Origin: an uncultured Parabacteroides sp.
Lineage (GTDB): Bacteria; Bacteroidota; Bacteroidia; Bacteroidales; Tannerellaceae
Direction: 5' to 3'
Assembly (NCBI GenBank): GCA_934725305.1
Contig: CAKVBA010000001.1
Span: 87,601 to 151,600, forward strand
Length of the DNA: 64,000 nucleotides
This document shows positions 1 to 8,496 of the stretch, piece after piece (the stretch's first letter is position 1; each line of letters starts with the position of its first letter). The notes beneath the pieces were generated by a model, which made no database searches, had not been told where the DNA came from, and worked only from the letters and a program-made list of their open reading frames with translations. The translations under genes and the position numbers were made by a program.

Positions 1-671
1 TGAAGAATTATTCAACAGCACTGAAGTTTATCCGTCTAACCTATGCAGACATGAGTGATCATGTATTGGAGGTATTGAAGGCCGATCCTACGGTTGTCGT
101 GCTACTGAGCACCCATCATCGCAATGGTGTAGGCTCACAACGCGCCGCTATGCACAAGCTACTGATTGCCGGATGCGATGTACCAGTTGTGCTGCATCAC
201 GATTATTGTGAACGTGAAGTTGAATCACTGCAGTTGAAATCTGCAGCTGACTTAGGTCCGTTGCTATTAGATGGATTTGGTGATGGCGTGATGATTCACA
301 ACGAAGGCCTACATGCACAGATTGCCGACCGCTGTATGTTCGGTATCCTGCAAGCTGCCCGCGTACGCATCAGCAAAACAGAATACATCTCCTGCCCAAG
401 TTGTGGACGTACACTTTATGACATCCAGTCAACGATTGCCCGCGTCAAAGAAGCGACCTCACATTTGAAAGGCTTGAAGATCGGCATCATGGGCTGTATC
501 GTAAACGGTCCGGGCGAAATGGCTGATGCTGATTATGGATACGTAGGTGCAGGAAGAGGACAGATCAGTCTCTATAAAGGCAAAGAATGTATCTTGCGAA
601 ACATTCCAGAAGCAGAAGCAGTTGAACGTTTGGTCCAACTGATCAAAGACAATGGCGATTGGCAAGATTAA
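1..671 (+). CDS. ispG: 4-hydroxy-3-methylbut-2-enyl diphosphate synthase, C-terminal part (5' end outside window)
   Basis: Open from the window edge (first full codon at base 3) to a TAA stop; 222 residues are visible. The C-terminal iron-sulfur domain is clear: CPSCGR with two cysteines, then GCIVNGPGE with the third cysteine and the conserved Glu that completes the 4Fe-4S site. IspG (GcpE) makes HMBPP from MEcPP in the non-mevalonate isoprenoid pathway in the cytosol. Bacteroidetes usually carry the long form with an extra central domain; the stretch before CPSCGR fits the end of that insert, but the start is not visible. The next gene lies 228 bp downstream, beyond a short repeat. Confidence 0.93.
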   Translation, partial: KNYSTALKFIRLTYADMSDHVLEVLKADPTVVVLLSTHHRNGVGSQRAAMHKLLIAGCDVPVVLHHDYCEREVESLQLKSAADLGPLLLDGFGDGVMIHNEGLHAQIADRCMFGILQAARVRISKTEYISCPSCGRTLYDIQSTIARVKEATSHLKGLKIGIMGCIVNGPGEMADADYGYVGAGRGQISLYKGKECILRNIPEAEAVERLVQLIKDNGDWQD

Positions 672-760
672 CCGTAGCCGCTCTATAATCACAAAATACT
701 TTTACCCGTTGGCGGTGTTTTTATTATAATTGCAAGCTATCTCGCAGAAATGGGCTTGTG

Positions 761-840
761 GTCCCTTTTCCAAAAAGGTCGGCAGCTTTTTGGAAAAAGG
801 GCGCACCCTTTTTAGAAAAAGGTCGGCAGCTGTAGTTTTG
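761..840. repeat. short palindromic repeat, family 2 (copy 1)
   Basis: AT-rich run of related units (AAAAAGGTCGGCAGC occurs twice) around the palindrome AAAAAGGG-CGCA-CCCTTTTT at 794-813. The same roughly 38 bp block appears in inverted orientation at 53417-53488. It may act as a terminator after ispG or be a small dispersed repeat. Confidence 0.6.
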
Positions 841-887
841 ATTGCTTTTTTCAATGCCTTTCTCTTTTATATTTTCCTGATCACTCG

Positions 888-895
888 TACATTTG
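888..895 (+). promoter_or_regulatory. -7 promoter box
   Basis: TACATTTG matches the Bacteroidetes -7 consensus TAnnTTTG. It ends only 4 bp before the ATG at 900, so a transcript from it would have almost no leader. Confidence 0.5.
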
Positions 896-899
896 TAAA

Positions 900-1127
900 A
901 TGAAGCAGGAACGTAAATATTCAACAGCACATCCTCTCCATCCGAGGATTCATAAAGTAACCTTTATGCTCAACGATGAAGAGTATAATGCCGTAAAACG
1001 TTATCTTGCCAAATATAAGATTATCAATAAATCCCGCTGGTATCGCGAGACGATTCTTTCCCACATCCTCAAAACACTGGAAGAGGATTATCCTACCTTG
1101 TTCAATGAAAATGAAATGAGAAGATGA
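900..1127 (+). CDS. conserved small protein upstream of tadA
   Basis: 75 residues, basic N-terminus (KQERKYSTAHPLHPR), then a predicted helical region with many charged residues and a YxxxYKIxNKxRWYRET stretch resembling short DNA- or RNA-binding helices. I recognise it as a Bacteroidales hypothetical found next to tadA, but no function is known to me. Its TGA stop overlaps the tadA start (ATGA at 1124-1127), so the two are translationally coupled. The start at 900 leaves only 4 bp to the -7 box; the next in-frame Met is residue 23, which would remove the conserved-looking N-terminus. Confidence 0.75.
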   Translation: MKQERKYSTAHPLHPRIHKVTFMLNDEEYNAVKRYLAKYKIINKSRWYRETILSHILKTLEEDYPTLFNENEMRR

Positions 1128-1567
1128 GAAATCCCTTTGATGACAACTATTTCATGAAACAGGCTCTAATAGAGGCTAAGGCAGCAGCGAATGAAGGTGA
1201 AGTTCCGGTTGGAGCCATTATTGTCTCAGACAATCAGATTCTTGCACGAGCTCACAACCAGGTAGAGCGACTGAAAGATGTTACTGCTCATGCCGAGATA
1301 TTGGCTATTACAGCCGCTACCCAAGCATTAGGAGGAAAGTATCTGACAAAATGTACCCTGTATGTAACCGTAGAGCCCTGCATCATGTGTGCCGGTGCAA
1401 TCGGTTGGGCACAAATCAGCACAGTTGTCTTTGGCTCATCCGACAAGAAACGAGGCTATCAAGAATTTGCTCCCAAAGCATTACACGCAAAGACAATTGT
1501 AAAAAGTGGCATCATGGAAAAAGAGTGCACAGAACTGATGCAATCCTTTTTTAAGGCCAGACGATAA
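1124..1567 (+). CDS. tadA: tRNA-specific adenosine deaminase
   Basis: 147 residues, full length for TadA. It deaminates the wobble adenosine (A34) of tRNA-Arg(ACG) to inosine in the cytosol. The cytidine/deoxycytidylate deaminase zinc site is intact: HAE at residues 56-58 (zinc ligand His56, proton shuttle Glu58) and PCIMC at 85-89 (zinc ligands Cys86 and Cys89). It is the second gene of a two-gene unit, with a 4 bp overlap with the small gene before it. It converges with the DUF4834 gene 15 bp further on. A general nucleoside deaminase is possible, but length and motifs favour TadA. Confidence 0.93.
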   Translation: MRNPFDDNYFMKQALIEAKAAANEGEVPVGAIIVSDNQILARAHNQVERLKDVTAHAEILAITAATQALGGKYLTKCTLYVTVEPCIMCAGAIGWAQISTVVFGSSDKKRGYQEFAPKALHAKTIVKSGIMEKECTELMQSFFKARR

Positions 1568-1582
1568 AGATGCAACAAATGC

Positions 1583-1843
1583 CTATTTGATCTCTTCATA
1601 TTCAACATATTCGCCCTCATCAGCAGCAAAGATCTTGTGCGGCGAATGATGTTTCGACCGATTCTTCGGTTCTGCTTCTCCATACGCTTGCTGTTCATTA
1701 TAGGAATGAGAAGATGTGGCATGTCTTGTGGACTGTTTATTATCACCAAACAGAAGTCTTTTGAACATACGTACCAAAGAAAGACCCATCACTAAAATAA
1801 ACAAGAAGAAAAAAACAATTATAAGAAATAAGAATTTAACCAT
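1583..1843 (-). CDS. DUF4834-type small membrane protein
   Basis: 86 residues. One very hydrophobic N-terminal membrane helix (residues 3-25, rich in Phe/Leu/Ile/Val) is followed by a polar, His/Ser/Glu-rich tail ending in an acidic Tyr/Glu segment (EYVEYEEIK). This resembles the DUF4834 family of Bacteroidales. Function unknown. It lies 52 bp downstream of pssA on the same strand and is probably co-transcribed with psd and pssA; whether it acts in phospholipid synthesis is unknown. Confidence 0.72.
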   Translation of the reverse strand: MVKFLFLIIVFFFLFILVMGLSLVRMFKRLLFGDNKQSTRHATSSHSYNEQQAYGEAEPKNRSKHHSPHKIFAADEGEYVEYEEIK

Positions 1844-1895
1844 ATTACTGATATAAGGTTTTCAACTAAGAGAACATAAAAAGCCTAGAGTTTGT

Positions 1896-2591
1896 TTATC
1901 CCTTACGGTTAAAAAGAGACAAAATAATATACAACAGTATTGTTCCTGATATACCCAAGAAGCCCCATACTACAACAAACAGGATGGCACATCCTACCAA
2001 TATATAACGTAATTCATTTCCCTTCCAAGTTAATGATTTCACTTTCAATGAAAACATGGGAATCTCGGAAACCAACAACAATGAGGTTGCTATCGCCAAC
2101 AAAACAGCTCCCAAAGCAAACATGCCTGCATGCAATGAGAAAATAGGCTGCAATGAATAAAGAGCTGATCCCCAAAACAGTGCATGTGCCGGCACAGGAA
2201 GTCCTATAAAAGAGGTGGTCTGACGATCATCAATATTGAACTTAGCCAAACGCAGACCGGAAAAGACCGGAATAACAAAGGCCAGATAAGGAACATACAT
2301 ATTCCATGAACCCAAAGGTAAATAAGCGGACAAATCGCTCAATACTGAAAAGAGCATCATACCCGGAGCAACACCAAAACTCACCATATCCGACAAAGAA
2401 TCCAAATCCTTGCCTATGGGAGAAAAGGCCTTCAACATACGGGCGGCAAAACCATCCATAAAATCAAATACAGATGCGATAATGATCCAGATAACCGCAT
2501 AATACAAATCACCTTGCAAAGCTAAGACGCTTGCTACACATCCCGAGAAAAGACTGCAACAAGTAATCGTATTCGGTATATACTTCTTCAT
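1896..2591 (-). CDS. pssA: CDP-diacylglycerol--serine O-phosphatidyltransferase
   Basis: 231 residues, integral membrane enzyme with about seven hydrophobic helices. It condenses CDP-diacylglycerol with L-serine to give phosphatidylserine and CMP. The CDP-alcohol phosphotransferase motif D-x2-DG-x2-AR-x8-G-x3-D-x3-D is complete (Asp43, Asp46, Gly47, Ala50, Arg51, Gly60, Asp64, Asp68). It follows psd directly (2 bp gap), so the enzymes for the last two steps of phosphatidylethanolamine synthesis form an operon. Confidence 0.94.
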   Translation of the reverse strand: MKKYIPNTITCCSLFSGCVASVLALQGDLYYAVIWIIIASVFDFMDGFAARMLKAFSPIGKDLDSLSDMVSFGVAPGMMLFSVLSDLSAYLPLGSWNMYVPYLAFVIPVFSGLRLAKFNIDDRQTTSFIGLPVPAHALFWGSALYSLQPIFSLHAGMFALGAVLLAIATSLLLVSEIPMFSLKVKSLTWKGNELRYILVGCAILFVVVWGFLGISGTILLYIILSLFNRKG

Positions 2592-2593
2592 AA

Positions 2594-3256
2594 CTATTTA
2601 GGTAAACGAGCTATTACTGTCTGATTTCCTGTCACCTGCTGATCCATCTCTACCAAAACCTCTGATCCTAACGGCAGATACAAATCTACACGTGAACCAA
2701 ACTTGATGAATCCCATATGTTCATTCACATCACAAGTCTCACCCGGCTTCGAATAGGTAACAATACGGCGAGCCAATGCTCCAGCAATCTGACGGACCAA
2801 GATATCATATCCCTGCTTAGTCGTAATCACAACGGCCGAACGTTCGTTCTCGGTACTGCTCTTAGGCAGATAGGCTGCCATGAATCGTCCATTCTGATGG
2901 GCTACAGATTTAACCACACCATTCACAGGGAACCAGTTGGCATGTACGTTGAATACGGACATGAAAATAGAAACCTGAAGGCATTTCTTTTTCAAGACCT
3001 CCTTCTCGTCCACCTCTTCAATGGCAACAATTGTGCCATCAGCCGGCGCTATCACCATACCTTCCGGATCGAAAGGGAAACGACGAAAAGGACTACGGAA
3101 AAAGTTTAGTATTAACAGGAACAACACAGACGAAACAGAGGCTACGGAATAGAACAGCCATCCGGTGCCAATTGTATGGTACAAAGCAACATTCACGATA
3201 AACAATATCGTAAATAACGTCAATAACAAACCCGTTCCCTCTTTATGTACTTTCAT
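2594..3256 (-). CDS. psd: phosphatidylserine decarboxylase proenzyme (short type)
   Basis: 220 residues. It decarboxylates phosphatidylserine to phosphatidylethanolamine. Two N-terminal membrane helices (residues 9-53) anchor it. The self-cleavage site is the GS pair of FGSRVD near the C-terminus (Gly187-Ser188), where Ser becomes the pyruvoyl group; this GSR variant replaces the LGST motif of the E. coli enzyme and fits the short Psd type. The FNVHANWFP segment carries a conserved His. First gene of the psd-pssA-DUF4834 unit, with a -7 box upstream at 3289-3296. Confidence 0.94.
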   Translation of the reverse strand: MKVHKEGTGLLLTLFTILFIVNVALYHTIGTGWLFYSVASVSSVLFLLILNFFRSPFRRFPFDPEGMVIAPADGTIVAIEEVDEKEVLKKKCLQVSIFMSVFNVHANWFPVNGVVKSVAHQNGRFMAAYLPKSSTENERSAVVITTKQGYDILVRQIAGALARRIVTYSKPGETCDVNEHMGFIKFGSRVDLYLPLGSEVLVEMDQQVTGNQTVIARLPK

Positions 3257-3288
3257 TTAATTCTGCGTTGTTCAATACTTACAATTTG

Positions 3289-3296
3289 CAAAAATA
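3289..3296 (-). promoter_or_regulatory. -7 promoter box for psd operon
   Basis: Minus strand TATTTTTG matches TAnnTTTG, 33 bp upstream of the psd ATG. Confidence 0.6.
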
Positions 3297-3324
3297 TTCA
3301 TTTTTACCGAATATCAAAAATATA

Positions 3325-6300
3325 TCACCCCTTCACTGCTTCAATTTTATCTAATTCCACGTACCAGAGGTAACCTTCTACGTGTAAATAACCCATTTTC
3401 CGAATCAAATTCAAATAATTCCTCACCTGACTGTGATGACGCTGATTCTCTTTTTCTCCAAACTTATAATCTACCACAACCACCCGATCGGCATAAATCA
3501 TCACGCGGTCGGGACGCTTTGAGTGAGTTTGACCGGATAGAATATCCACCTCATTCATCACGCGGGCTGTTCCATCATACCAAGCCAACACCTCGGACTT
3601 GCTTAGCAGCTGTTTCAATCGGCCGGATAATTCTTCGGCCTCTTGACTGTCGATAATACCGGCTTGACGATAATGCTTGATCGACGACGCAATGTCGTTC
3701 ACCGTCTGGATACGGCTCAACACCTCATGCATCAAAGTTCCATGTTTACGACGTTTGTCATCAAAGAAGAAACCCTTACCATAAAGACGCAACTGCAGAC
3801 GGTCATCAAAAGCGACAGAGCTGAGTCGTCCCATGCCAATCTCCTCGATCGAATCGTCACACTTCTTCTCTTGTGGATGCCACCAGTCGCCCAACTCAAA
3901 CAAACCTTCTTCCCTATTAAATGCCTCTGGCATCAATAATAACGAATCGCCATCTCGCGTATCAGAGACTTCGGAACACAAAGAGGCCCACAACAGCGTG
4001 GATATAGAGTTGACCTTCTCCATCTCTCCACTCTTGGCCTGTAGCTTTTTAGGACGTGGAGCCAATACCAGTAATTCCTCTTTTGAACGTGTAAAGGCTA
4101 CATATAATGTATTCAGATTATCAATAAAGGCATGCAGACGTTCTACAAAATAGTCCTTCGCAAAATAGGTGTTACTTAAGGCTGAGCTATAACGCACAGG
4201 CACCAGATGCAGACGATCAAAGGGTTTCTCTTGTGGATGACACCATAATATCACCGGCTTGAAAGGCTTATGATCGATTTCCCAATCACAGAAGGGCACA
4301 ATCACAGCCTTGAATCCCAGTCCTTTTGATTTATGCACCGTTAAGATACGAATTGCATCCTGACCATCGGGAGTTGCAATGGTCTTTTGGCAACCACTCT
4401 CGTCCCACCACTTCAGGAAACGGTTGAGATCGGAACTCTCCTTTTGGGAAAACTCGGCCACCATATCTAAAAAGGCCTGGACAAACACCTGCTCACTTTC
4501 AGGAATCATATCGGCAAAGAGACGATACAATTTCTCTGTCATCTCATATAATGACTGACAACCCAAGGCCAACAGCTCTTTCTTCTGCTTCTCAAAATTC
4601 TCGGCCGATTGTTTATTCTCAAAGCCTCCACTCAATACCGTATAGGCATAAAAAGCCATCCGCTCATCTGTCTCATTTTCCGGATTCCGCAAATAACGAA
4701 ACAGAGCTATCAATAAACGTATCACCGGCGAGCGGCTCACAAAAAGAGCTTCATCCGACAAGATATCATAGTGATAATGATCGGAAGGATGTTCTTCCTT
4801 ATAAGCCAATAGCGTATCGGCTATACGAGCGCCCTCTTGATTGGTACGTACCAAAATAGCAATATCTTTCAAGGTATAGCCATTGTCTTGCAACTGCTCC
4901 AGCATCTGAGGCAGACGTTGCATGGCCTCTTCTTTCCAATCGGTCTCTTCGGTCTCTTCGAGAAAGTCAATGCGCACATGGCCCAATTTCTGCTGGAAAG
5001 GAGGCGGCACTTGTTGATAGCTTTTATCGTAAGCCGACACCAGCTTCGTTGCATATTGAGCTCGCTCCTCCTCATTCAGCGAAGAATTTTCCAGATTCTC
5101 ATTATAGAGTTGTTGCAACACAGCCGGAGCAACCGTAAACAAGGCATTATTAAAGGCAACAATATGACGGCAACTGCGCCAATTCTCCTTCAAGGTCTCT
5201 TCCTGCAGTTCTTCTATCGAGAAGTCGCGCTGCACCTGCTCATCCAACAGTTTCCAATCCGAATTACGGAAACGATAGATGCTCTGCTTCACATCTCCCA
5301 CAATCAGATTATCATGCTGATGAGCCAGACTCTCCTCGATCAACGGACGAAAGTTCTCCCACTGCATGCCACTGGTATCCTGGAATTCATCAATCATATA
5401 ATGATCGACAAAAGTTCCCGTCTTCTCATAGATAAAAGGTGCATCACTGCCTCCGATCACCTTGTTGAGCAATTCCGTTGTATCTGCAATCAACATCACA
5501 TTCTTCTCCTCACGATAACGGGCAATCTGTTGTGATATATCGGTCAGGATACCCAACGTATAATAGAAACGAACAATCTCTTTGGCCGTGTTATAAACGG
5601 TCAGATCCGAAAAGAGTGTCACAACCGCTTTGATACAGTCGTTCAGTCCATCGTGGAAGAGACAACCGATTGTCTGACGCAGAGCTGGAGAAGTTGTCTT
5701 TACATTATAACATCCCTCTTTATTATCAACCAACCCACAGAAGGTTGCAGAAGGTGGTTTCATCTCGCCTCGTGCCAATCGGCCGAAAAAGAACATCGGA
5801 GAACGGTTTCCCCATTTAAAGTCGGAAGGTTGTAGGCCATAATCTGCCATCAGCTTCATGCCACGCTCGCCCAACTGCTTTGCCTCGCTCTCAACCGAAT
5901 GGATCACGGCAAACAGATCACTCTTATACTGTTCCAAAGCCTGCTTATCGGCAATATCGGCACACACTTGCTCGCTAAATGCCTTATAGCTCTCCTTAAA
6001 CACCTCTTTTCCCAGTGACATGATGTCTCGCCGCAAGTTCCATTCACTGCCACTCTCAATCTTATCAGCAGCAAATTTCAGTAACCATCCCAACAGTTCC
6101 TTATTCTCGGGTTTATCCAAATCGCCCAACAGACGATCGATAGCCTCGGTCAATACAAGATCTTGATCCATCTCGATACCATAGCCACCTTGTAAACCTA
6201 TTTCACGGGTAAAGGCACGCATCGTCTGCTGGAAAAAGCGGTCGATTGTACTGATATTAAAGGCCGAATAGTCATGAAGCAGAGCAATCAACAGACGAGA

Positions 6301-6558
6301 AGCCTGGTCTCGTAATTGTTTCTCGGTCAAGCCATAAGTTTCAGACAACATACCCACATAATCCGAAGGTTGTCCCGAAGCCAGATTATACAGTTCCTCC
6401 ACAATGCGTCCCTTCATCTCATCCGTCGCCTTATTGGTAAAGGTCACGGCCAAGATGCGCCGGAAAGCAGCCGGCTGTGTAAACAGCAGACGCAAATATT
6501 CACCCGTAAGCTTATGAGTCTTACCAGCTCCTGCAGATGCCCGATAAATTGTCAACAT
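3325..6558 (-). CDS. UvrD/RecB-type helicase with C-terminal nuclease domain (AddA-like)
   Basis: 1077 residues. The superfamily 1 helicase core has Walker A ASAGAGKT at residues 8-15, TFTNKA (motif Ia), DEFQDT (Walker B), GDVKQSIYRFR (motif III), and TVHKSKGLGF and VAFTRSKEEL (motifs V and VI) near residues 745-850. The C-terminus has a PD-(D/E)xK nuclease-like segment: HGTLMHEVL, then RPDRVMIYADRVVVVDYKFGE. This is the architecture of AddA/RecB subunits, which process double-strand breaks for RecA. Its usual partner AddB is not next to it here; the neighbour is a SUI1 factor gene whose stop lies 1 bp before this ATG. Assignment to AddA rather than another RecB relative is inferred. Confidence 0.85.
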   Translation of the reverse strand: MLTIYRASAGAGKTHKLTGEYLRLLFTQPAAFRRILAVTFTNKATDEMKGRIVEELYNLASGQPSDYVGMLSETYGLTEKQLRDQASRLLIALLHDYSAFNISTIDRFFQQTMRAFTREIGLQGGYGIEMDQDLVLTEAIDRLLGDLDKPENKELLGWLLKFAADKIESGSEWNLRRDIMSLGKEVFKESYKAFSEQVCADIADKQALEQYKSDLFAVIHSVESEAKQLGERGMKLMADYGLQPSDFKWGNRSPMFFFGRLARGEMKPPSATFCGLVDNKEGCYNVKTTSPALRQTIGCLFHDGLNDCIKAVVTLFSDLTVYNTAKEIVRFYYTLGILTDISQQIARYREEKNVMLIADTTELLNKVIGGSDAPFIYEKTGTFVDHYMIDEFQDTSGMQWENFRPLIEESLAHQHDNLIVGDVKQSIYRFRNSDWKLLDEQVQRDFSIEELQEETLKENWRSCRHIVAFNNALFTVAPAVLQQLYNENLENSSLNEEERAQYATKLVSAYDKSYQQVPPPFQQKLGHVRIDFLEETEETDWKEEAMQRLPQMLEQLQDNGYTLKDIAILVRTNQEGARIADTLLAYKEEHPSDHYHYDILSDEALFVSRSPVIRLLIALFRYLRNPENETDERMAFYAYTVLSGGFENKQSAENFEKQKKELLALGCQSLYEMTEKLYRLFADMIPESEQVFVQAFLDMVAEFSQKESSDLNRFLKWWDESGCQKTIATPDGQDAIRILTVHKSKGLGFKAVIVPFCDWEIDHKPFKPVILWCHPQEKPFDRLHLVPVRYSSALSNTYFAKDYFVERLHAFIDNLNTLYVAFTRSKEELLVLAPRPKKLQAKSGEMEKVNSISTLLWASLCSEVSDTRDGDSLLLMPEAFNREEGLFELGDWWHPQEKKCDDSIEEIGMGRLSSVAFDDRLQLRLYGKGFFFDDKRRKHGTLMHEVLSRIQTVNDIASSIKHYRQAGIIDSQEAEELSGRLKQLLSKSEVLAWYDGTARVMNEVDILSGQTHSKRPDRVMIYADRVVVVDYKFGEKENQRHHSQVRNYLNLIRKMGYLHVEGYLWYVELDKIEAVKG

Positions 6559-6559
6559 A

Positions 6560-6904
6560 TCAAATCATGCGACTTTTAGTATATCCTTCTTTCTGTAAGA
6601 TCTCCAACACTTTGGCACGGAAGTCGCCCTGAACGATGATTTCTCCCTCTTTGGCTGATCCGCCAACACCGCATTTCACCTTCAACATCTTGCCCAAAGC
6701 GGCCAAGTCGTCAGCTGTGCCACAAAATCCTGTAATCAGCGTAACCATCTTACCTCCGCGGTTTCGCTTGTCCAAAGAGATACGCAATGGCTGTTTGGCA
6801 GCAGGCAATGTCTCCTGCTCCTCTTCTTCACCCGTATCATATTGAAAATCGGGGTTTGTTGAATACATCACACCCAATCTGTCTTTCCAGTCATTCTTTT
6901 TCAT
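6560..6904 (-). CDS. SUI1/eIF1-family translation factor (YciH type)
   Basis: 114 residues. The variable N-terminal 45 residues are polar (Glu-rich EEEEQE). The rest matches the SUI1 fold: RISLDKRNRGGKMVTLITGF, then LKVKCGVGGSAKEGEIIVQGDFR, with the conserved K-x-GxGGxxK-x-IxxQGD pattern. Bacterial YciH proteins bind the small ribosomal subunit and influence initiation fidelity; the role in this phylum is not well defined. A -7 box lies 21 bp upstream, and the gene is followed at once by the AddA-like gene. Confidence 0.9.
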   Translation of the reverse strand: MKKNDWKDRLGVMYSTNPDFQYDTGEEEEQETLPAAKQPLRISLDKRNRGGKMVTLITGFCGTADDLAALGKMLKVKCGVGGSAKEGEIIVQGDFRAKVLEILQKEGYTKSRMI

Positions 6905-6924
6905 ATTCCATTCTTTTATGATTC

Positions 6925-6932
6925 CAAAGTTA
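6925..6932 (-). promoter_or_regulatory. -7 promoter box for SUI1 gene
   Basis: Minus strand TAACTTTG, matching TAnnTTTG, 21 bp before the ATG. Confidence 0.6.
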
Positions 6933-6991
6933 CAGAATCCTCTGATTTACGGAAATATTCCTTCCTCTTTTCCTCGTTTATGACACGACAA

Positions 6992-7028
6992 AAAGGGCCG
7001 TATCAAAACAACCATTTCGACACAGCCC
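6992..7028. terminator. hairpin terminator, recurrent family (T1)
   Basis: Imperfect stem with AAGGGC and GCCCTT ends and the loop CAACCA, followed by T-rich sequence on the plus side. It lies just downstream of pyrH. It is one of a set of similar hairpins (8437, 24545, 30971, 36417, 42879, 52878) sharing the outer pattern GGCTGTGTCAAAA / TTTTGACACAGCC. Confidence 0.75.
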
Positions 7029-7068
7029 TTTCTTTCTCGTTGGCAACGCTGCCAACGCCATTACATGA

Positions 7069-7779
7069 TCAATTGTGCACCAATGTTCCGATATTTTCAC
7101 CGCTCATTACCTTCTTCAGGTTACCAACGGTATCCATATCGAACACGATGATCGGAAGATTATTCTCTTTACACATGGTTGTGGCAGTCAAGTCCATCAC
7201 CTTCAAGCCACGTGCATAGATTTCGTCATAAGTAATATCCGTAAATTTAGTAGCTGTCGGATCCTTTTCGGGATCGGCTGTGTAGATACCATCCACACGT
7301 GTACCTTTCAACATGACATCGGCTTCAATTTCAATACCGCGCAAAGAAGAACCGGTATCAGTTGTGAAGAAGGGATTTCCTGTTCCACCCGACATAATCA
7401 CGACATTACCCTGTTCCAGCAGTTCAATGGCACGCCATTTATTATAGAACTCGCCGATCGGTTCCATGCGGATAGCAGTCAGTACCTTAGCTTTCACACC
7501 CTGAGCAGTCAAAGCAGAACTCAAGGCCAAGCTATTGATAACAGTTGCCAACATGCCCATCTGGTCGCCCTTTACACGGTCAAAACCTTTAGAAGCACCA
7601 CTTAATCCGCGGAAAATATTTCCTCCGCCGATAACAATACCAATCTGTACTCCCATTTCTGCTATCTCTTTAATCTGAGCAGCATATTCGTTCAAACGTA
7701 CTTCGTCTATTCCATATTGTTTACCTCCCATCAGCGACTCACCGCTTAACTTCAGAAGGATTCGTTTATACTGAGCCAT
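7069..7779 (-). CDS. pyrH: UMP kinase
   Basis: 236 residues from the ATG at 7779 (protein begins MAQYKRILLKLSGES). A longer reading from 7821 is unlikely because the -7 box at 7809-7816 would lie inside it. It belongs to the amino acid kinase fold: LKLSGES at the start, GIVIGGGNIFRG around residues 46-58, and ATTMCKENNLPIIVFDMD near the C-terminus. It phosphorylates UMP to UDP in pyrimidine synthesis; bacterial PyrH is a hexamer regulated by UTP and GTP. Monocistronic, with a hairpin terminator downstream. Confidence 0.96.
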   Translation of the reverse strand: MAQYKRILLKLSGESLMGGKQYGIDEVRLNEYAAQIKEIAEMGVQIGIVIGGGNIFRGLSGASKGFDRVKGDQMGMLATVINSLALSSALTAQGVKAKVLTAIRMEPIGEFYNKWRAIELLEQGNVVIMSGGTGNPFFTTDTGSSLRGIEIEADVMLKGTRVDGIYTADPEKDPTATKFTDITYDEIYARGLKVMDLTATTMCKENNLPIIVFDMDTVGNLKKVMSGENIGTLVHN

Positions 7780-7808
7780 ATTTTGCTGTTTTTTTGTGTT
7801 GTTCTGTG

Positions 7809-7816
7809 CAAATGTA
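7809..7816 (-). promoter_or_regulatory. -7 promoter box for pyrH
   Basis: Minus strand TACATTTG, 29 bp before the pyrH ATG at 7779; it decides that start over the one at 7821. Confidence 0.65.
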
Positions 7817-7950
7817 CACATAAAAGTTCGATTGCCTACGCATCAGCTCACGATATATTTATCCCAAATCCGTCATTAGATTACGATTCTTGTTAGTACT
7901 TGTTTGAAACTGATTGCAATGGCTGCGTTGAAGGCACATTCATCAACCAT

Positions 7951-8293
7951 AAAAATACAATAAGCCAATGGGCGGGAAAGAGACTGCTAATCCGGTCAAA
8001 AAGGAGTAAGCTATTTCCGGAAATTGGGTGCCTACTCCTTTCCGACGGAGTAGTTATTCCGTCCCAACGGAGTGCCTACTCAATTTCAAAAAAGTCCCTA
8101 CCCTTTTTTCAAAAAGTCTATAGACTAATCCCGAAAAGTCTATAGACGCCTGAAATACAGTATATAACCTCCATCGAGAGGGTGTTTACACCGAGACCCA
8201 TTCTTTCGATAATTCCAGCAGAATCGCCCATCGTTTCAGACAAATTTGTCTCCTGTTTCCAGCGAACAACAACCCTAAAAAAATTACAATAAC
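7951..8293 (+). repeat. 342 bp intergenic element, copy A
   Basis: Bounded by AAAAATACAATAAGCC (7951-7966) and AAAATTACAATAAC (8280-8293). Inside, in order: AAAAAGGAGTAAGCTATTTCC-like block, tandem units beginning ACGGAGT at 8044 and 8068, TTTCAAAAAAGTCCCTACCC, two GTCTATAGAC palindromes (8117-8126, 8138-8147), then a less conserved right half. Similarity with copy C continues to the left, to about 7861. The whole 7780-8496 gap holds no credible gene; the ORFs there fall in the repeat. Confidence 0.85.
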
Positions 8294-8436
8294 TACTCGT
8301 TATGGCCGCTGTTGGTGTACCAAAAAACGCACACAAGACTGCCTTTTTAACCCAATTTGGATTAAATGAATGAACTGTGATGTCCAGGAAAGCGGAAAGG
8401 AGCTTTGCTTCTGTACAGCAATCTATAACCATAAAA

Positions 8437-8472
8437 AAGGCTGCGCCAAAACAACCATTCTGACACAGCCTC
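8437..8472. terminator. hairpin terminator, recurrent family (T2)
   Basis: AGGCTGCGCC ... GACACAGCCT with loop region AACAACCATT. Placed after the 3' end of the transglutaminase gene (minus strand), 25 bp from its stop. Confidence 0.75.
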
Positions 8473-8496
8473 TTCTTTTATTCTTAATCCAATCTA

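Noticed and set aside
7900..8432. Two ORFs (81 aa plus, 104 aa minus) in the pyrH-transglutaminase gap
   Set aside because: They lie in element copy A and its flanks and are not kept in the other copies of the element.
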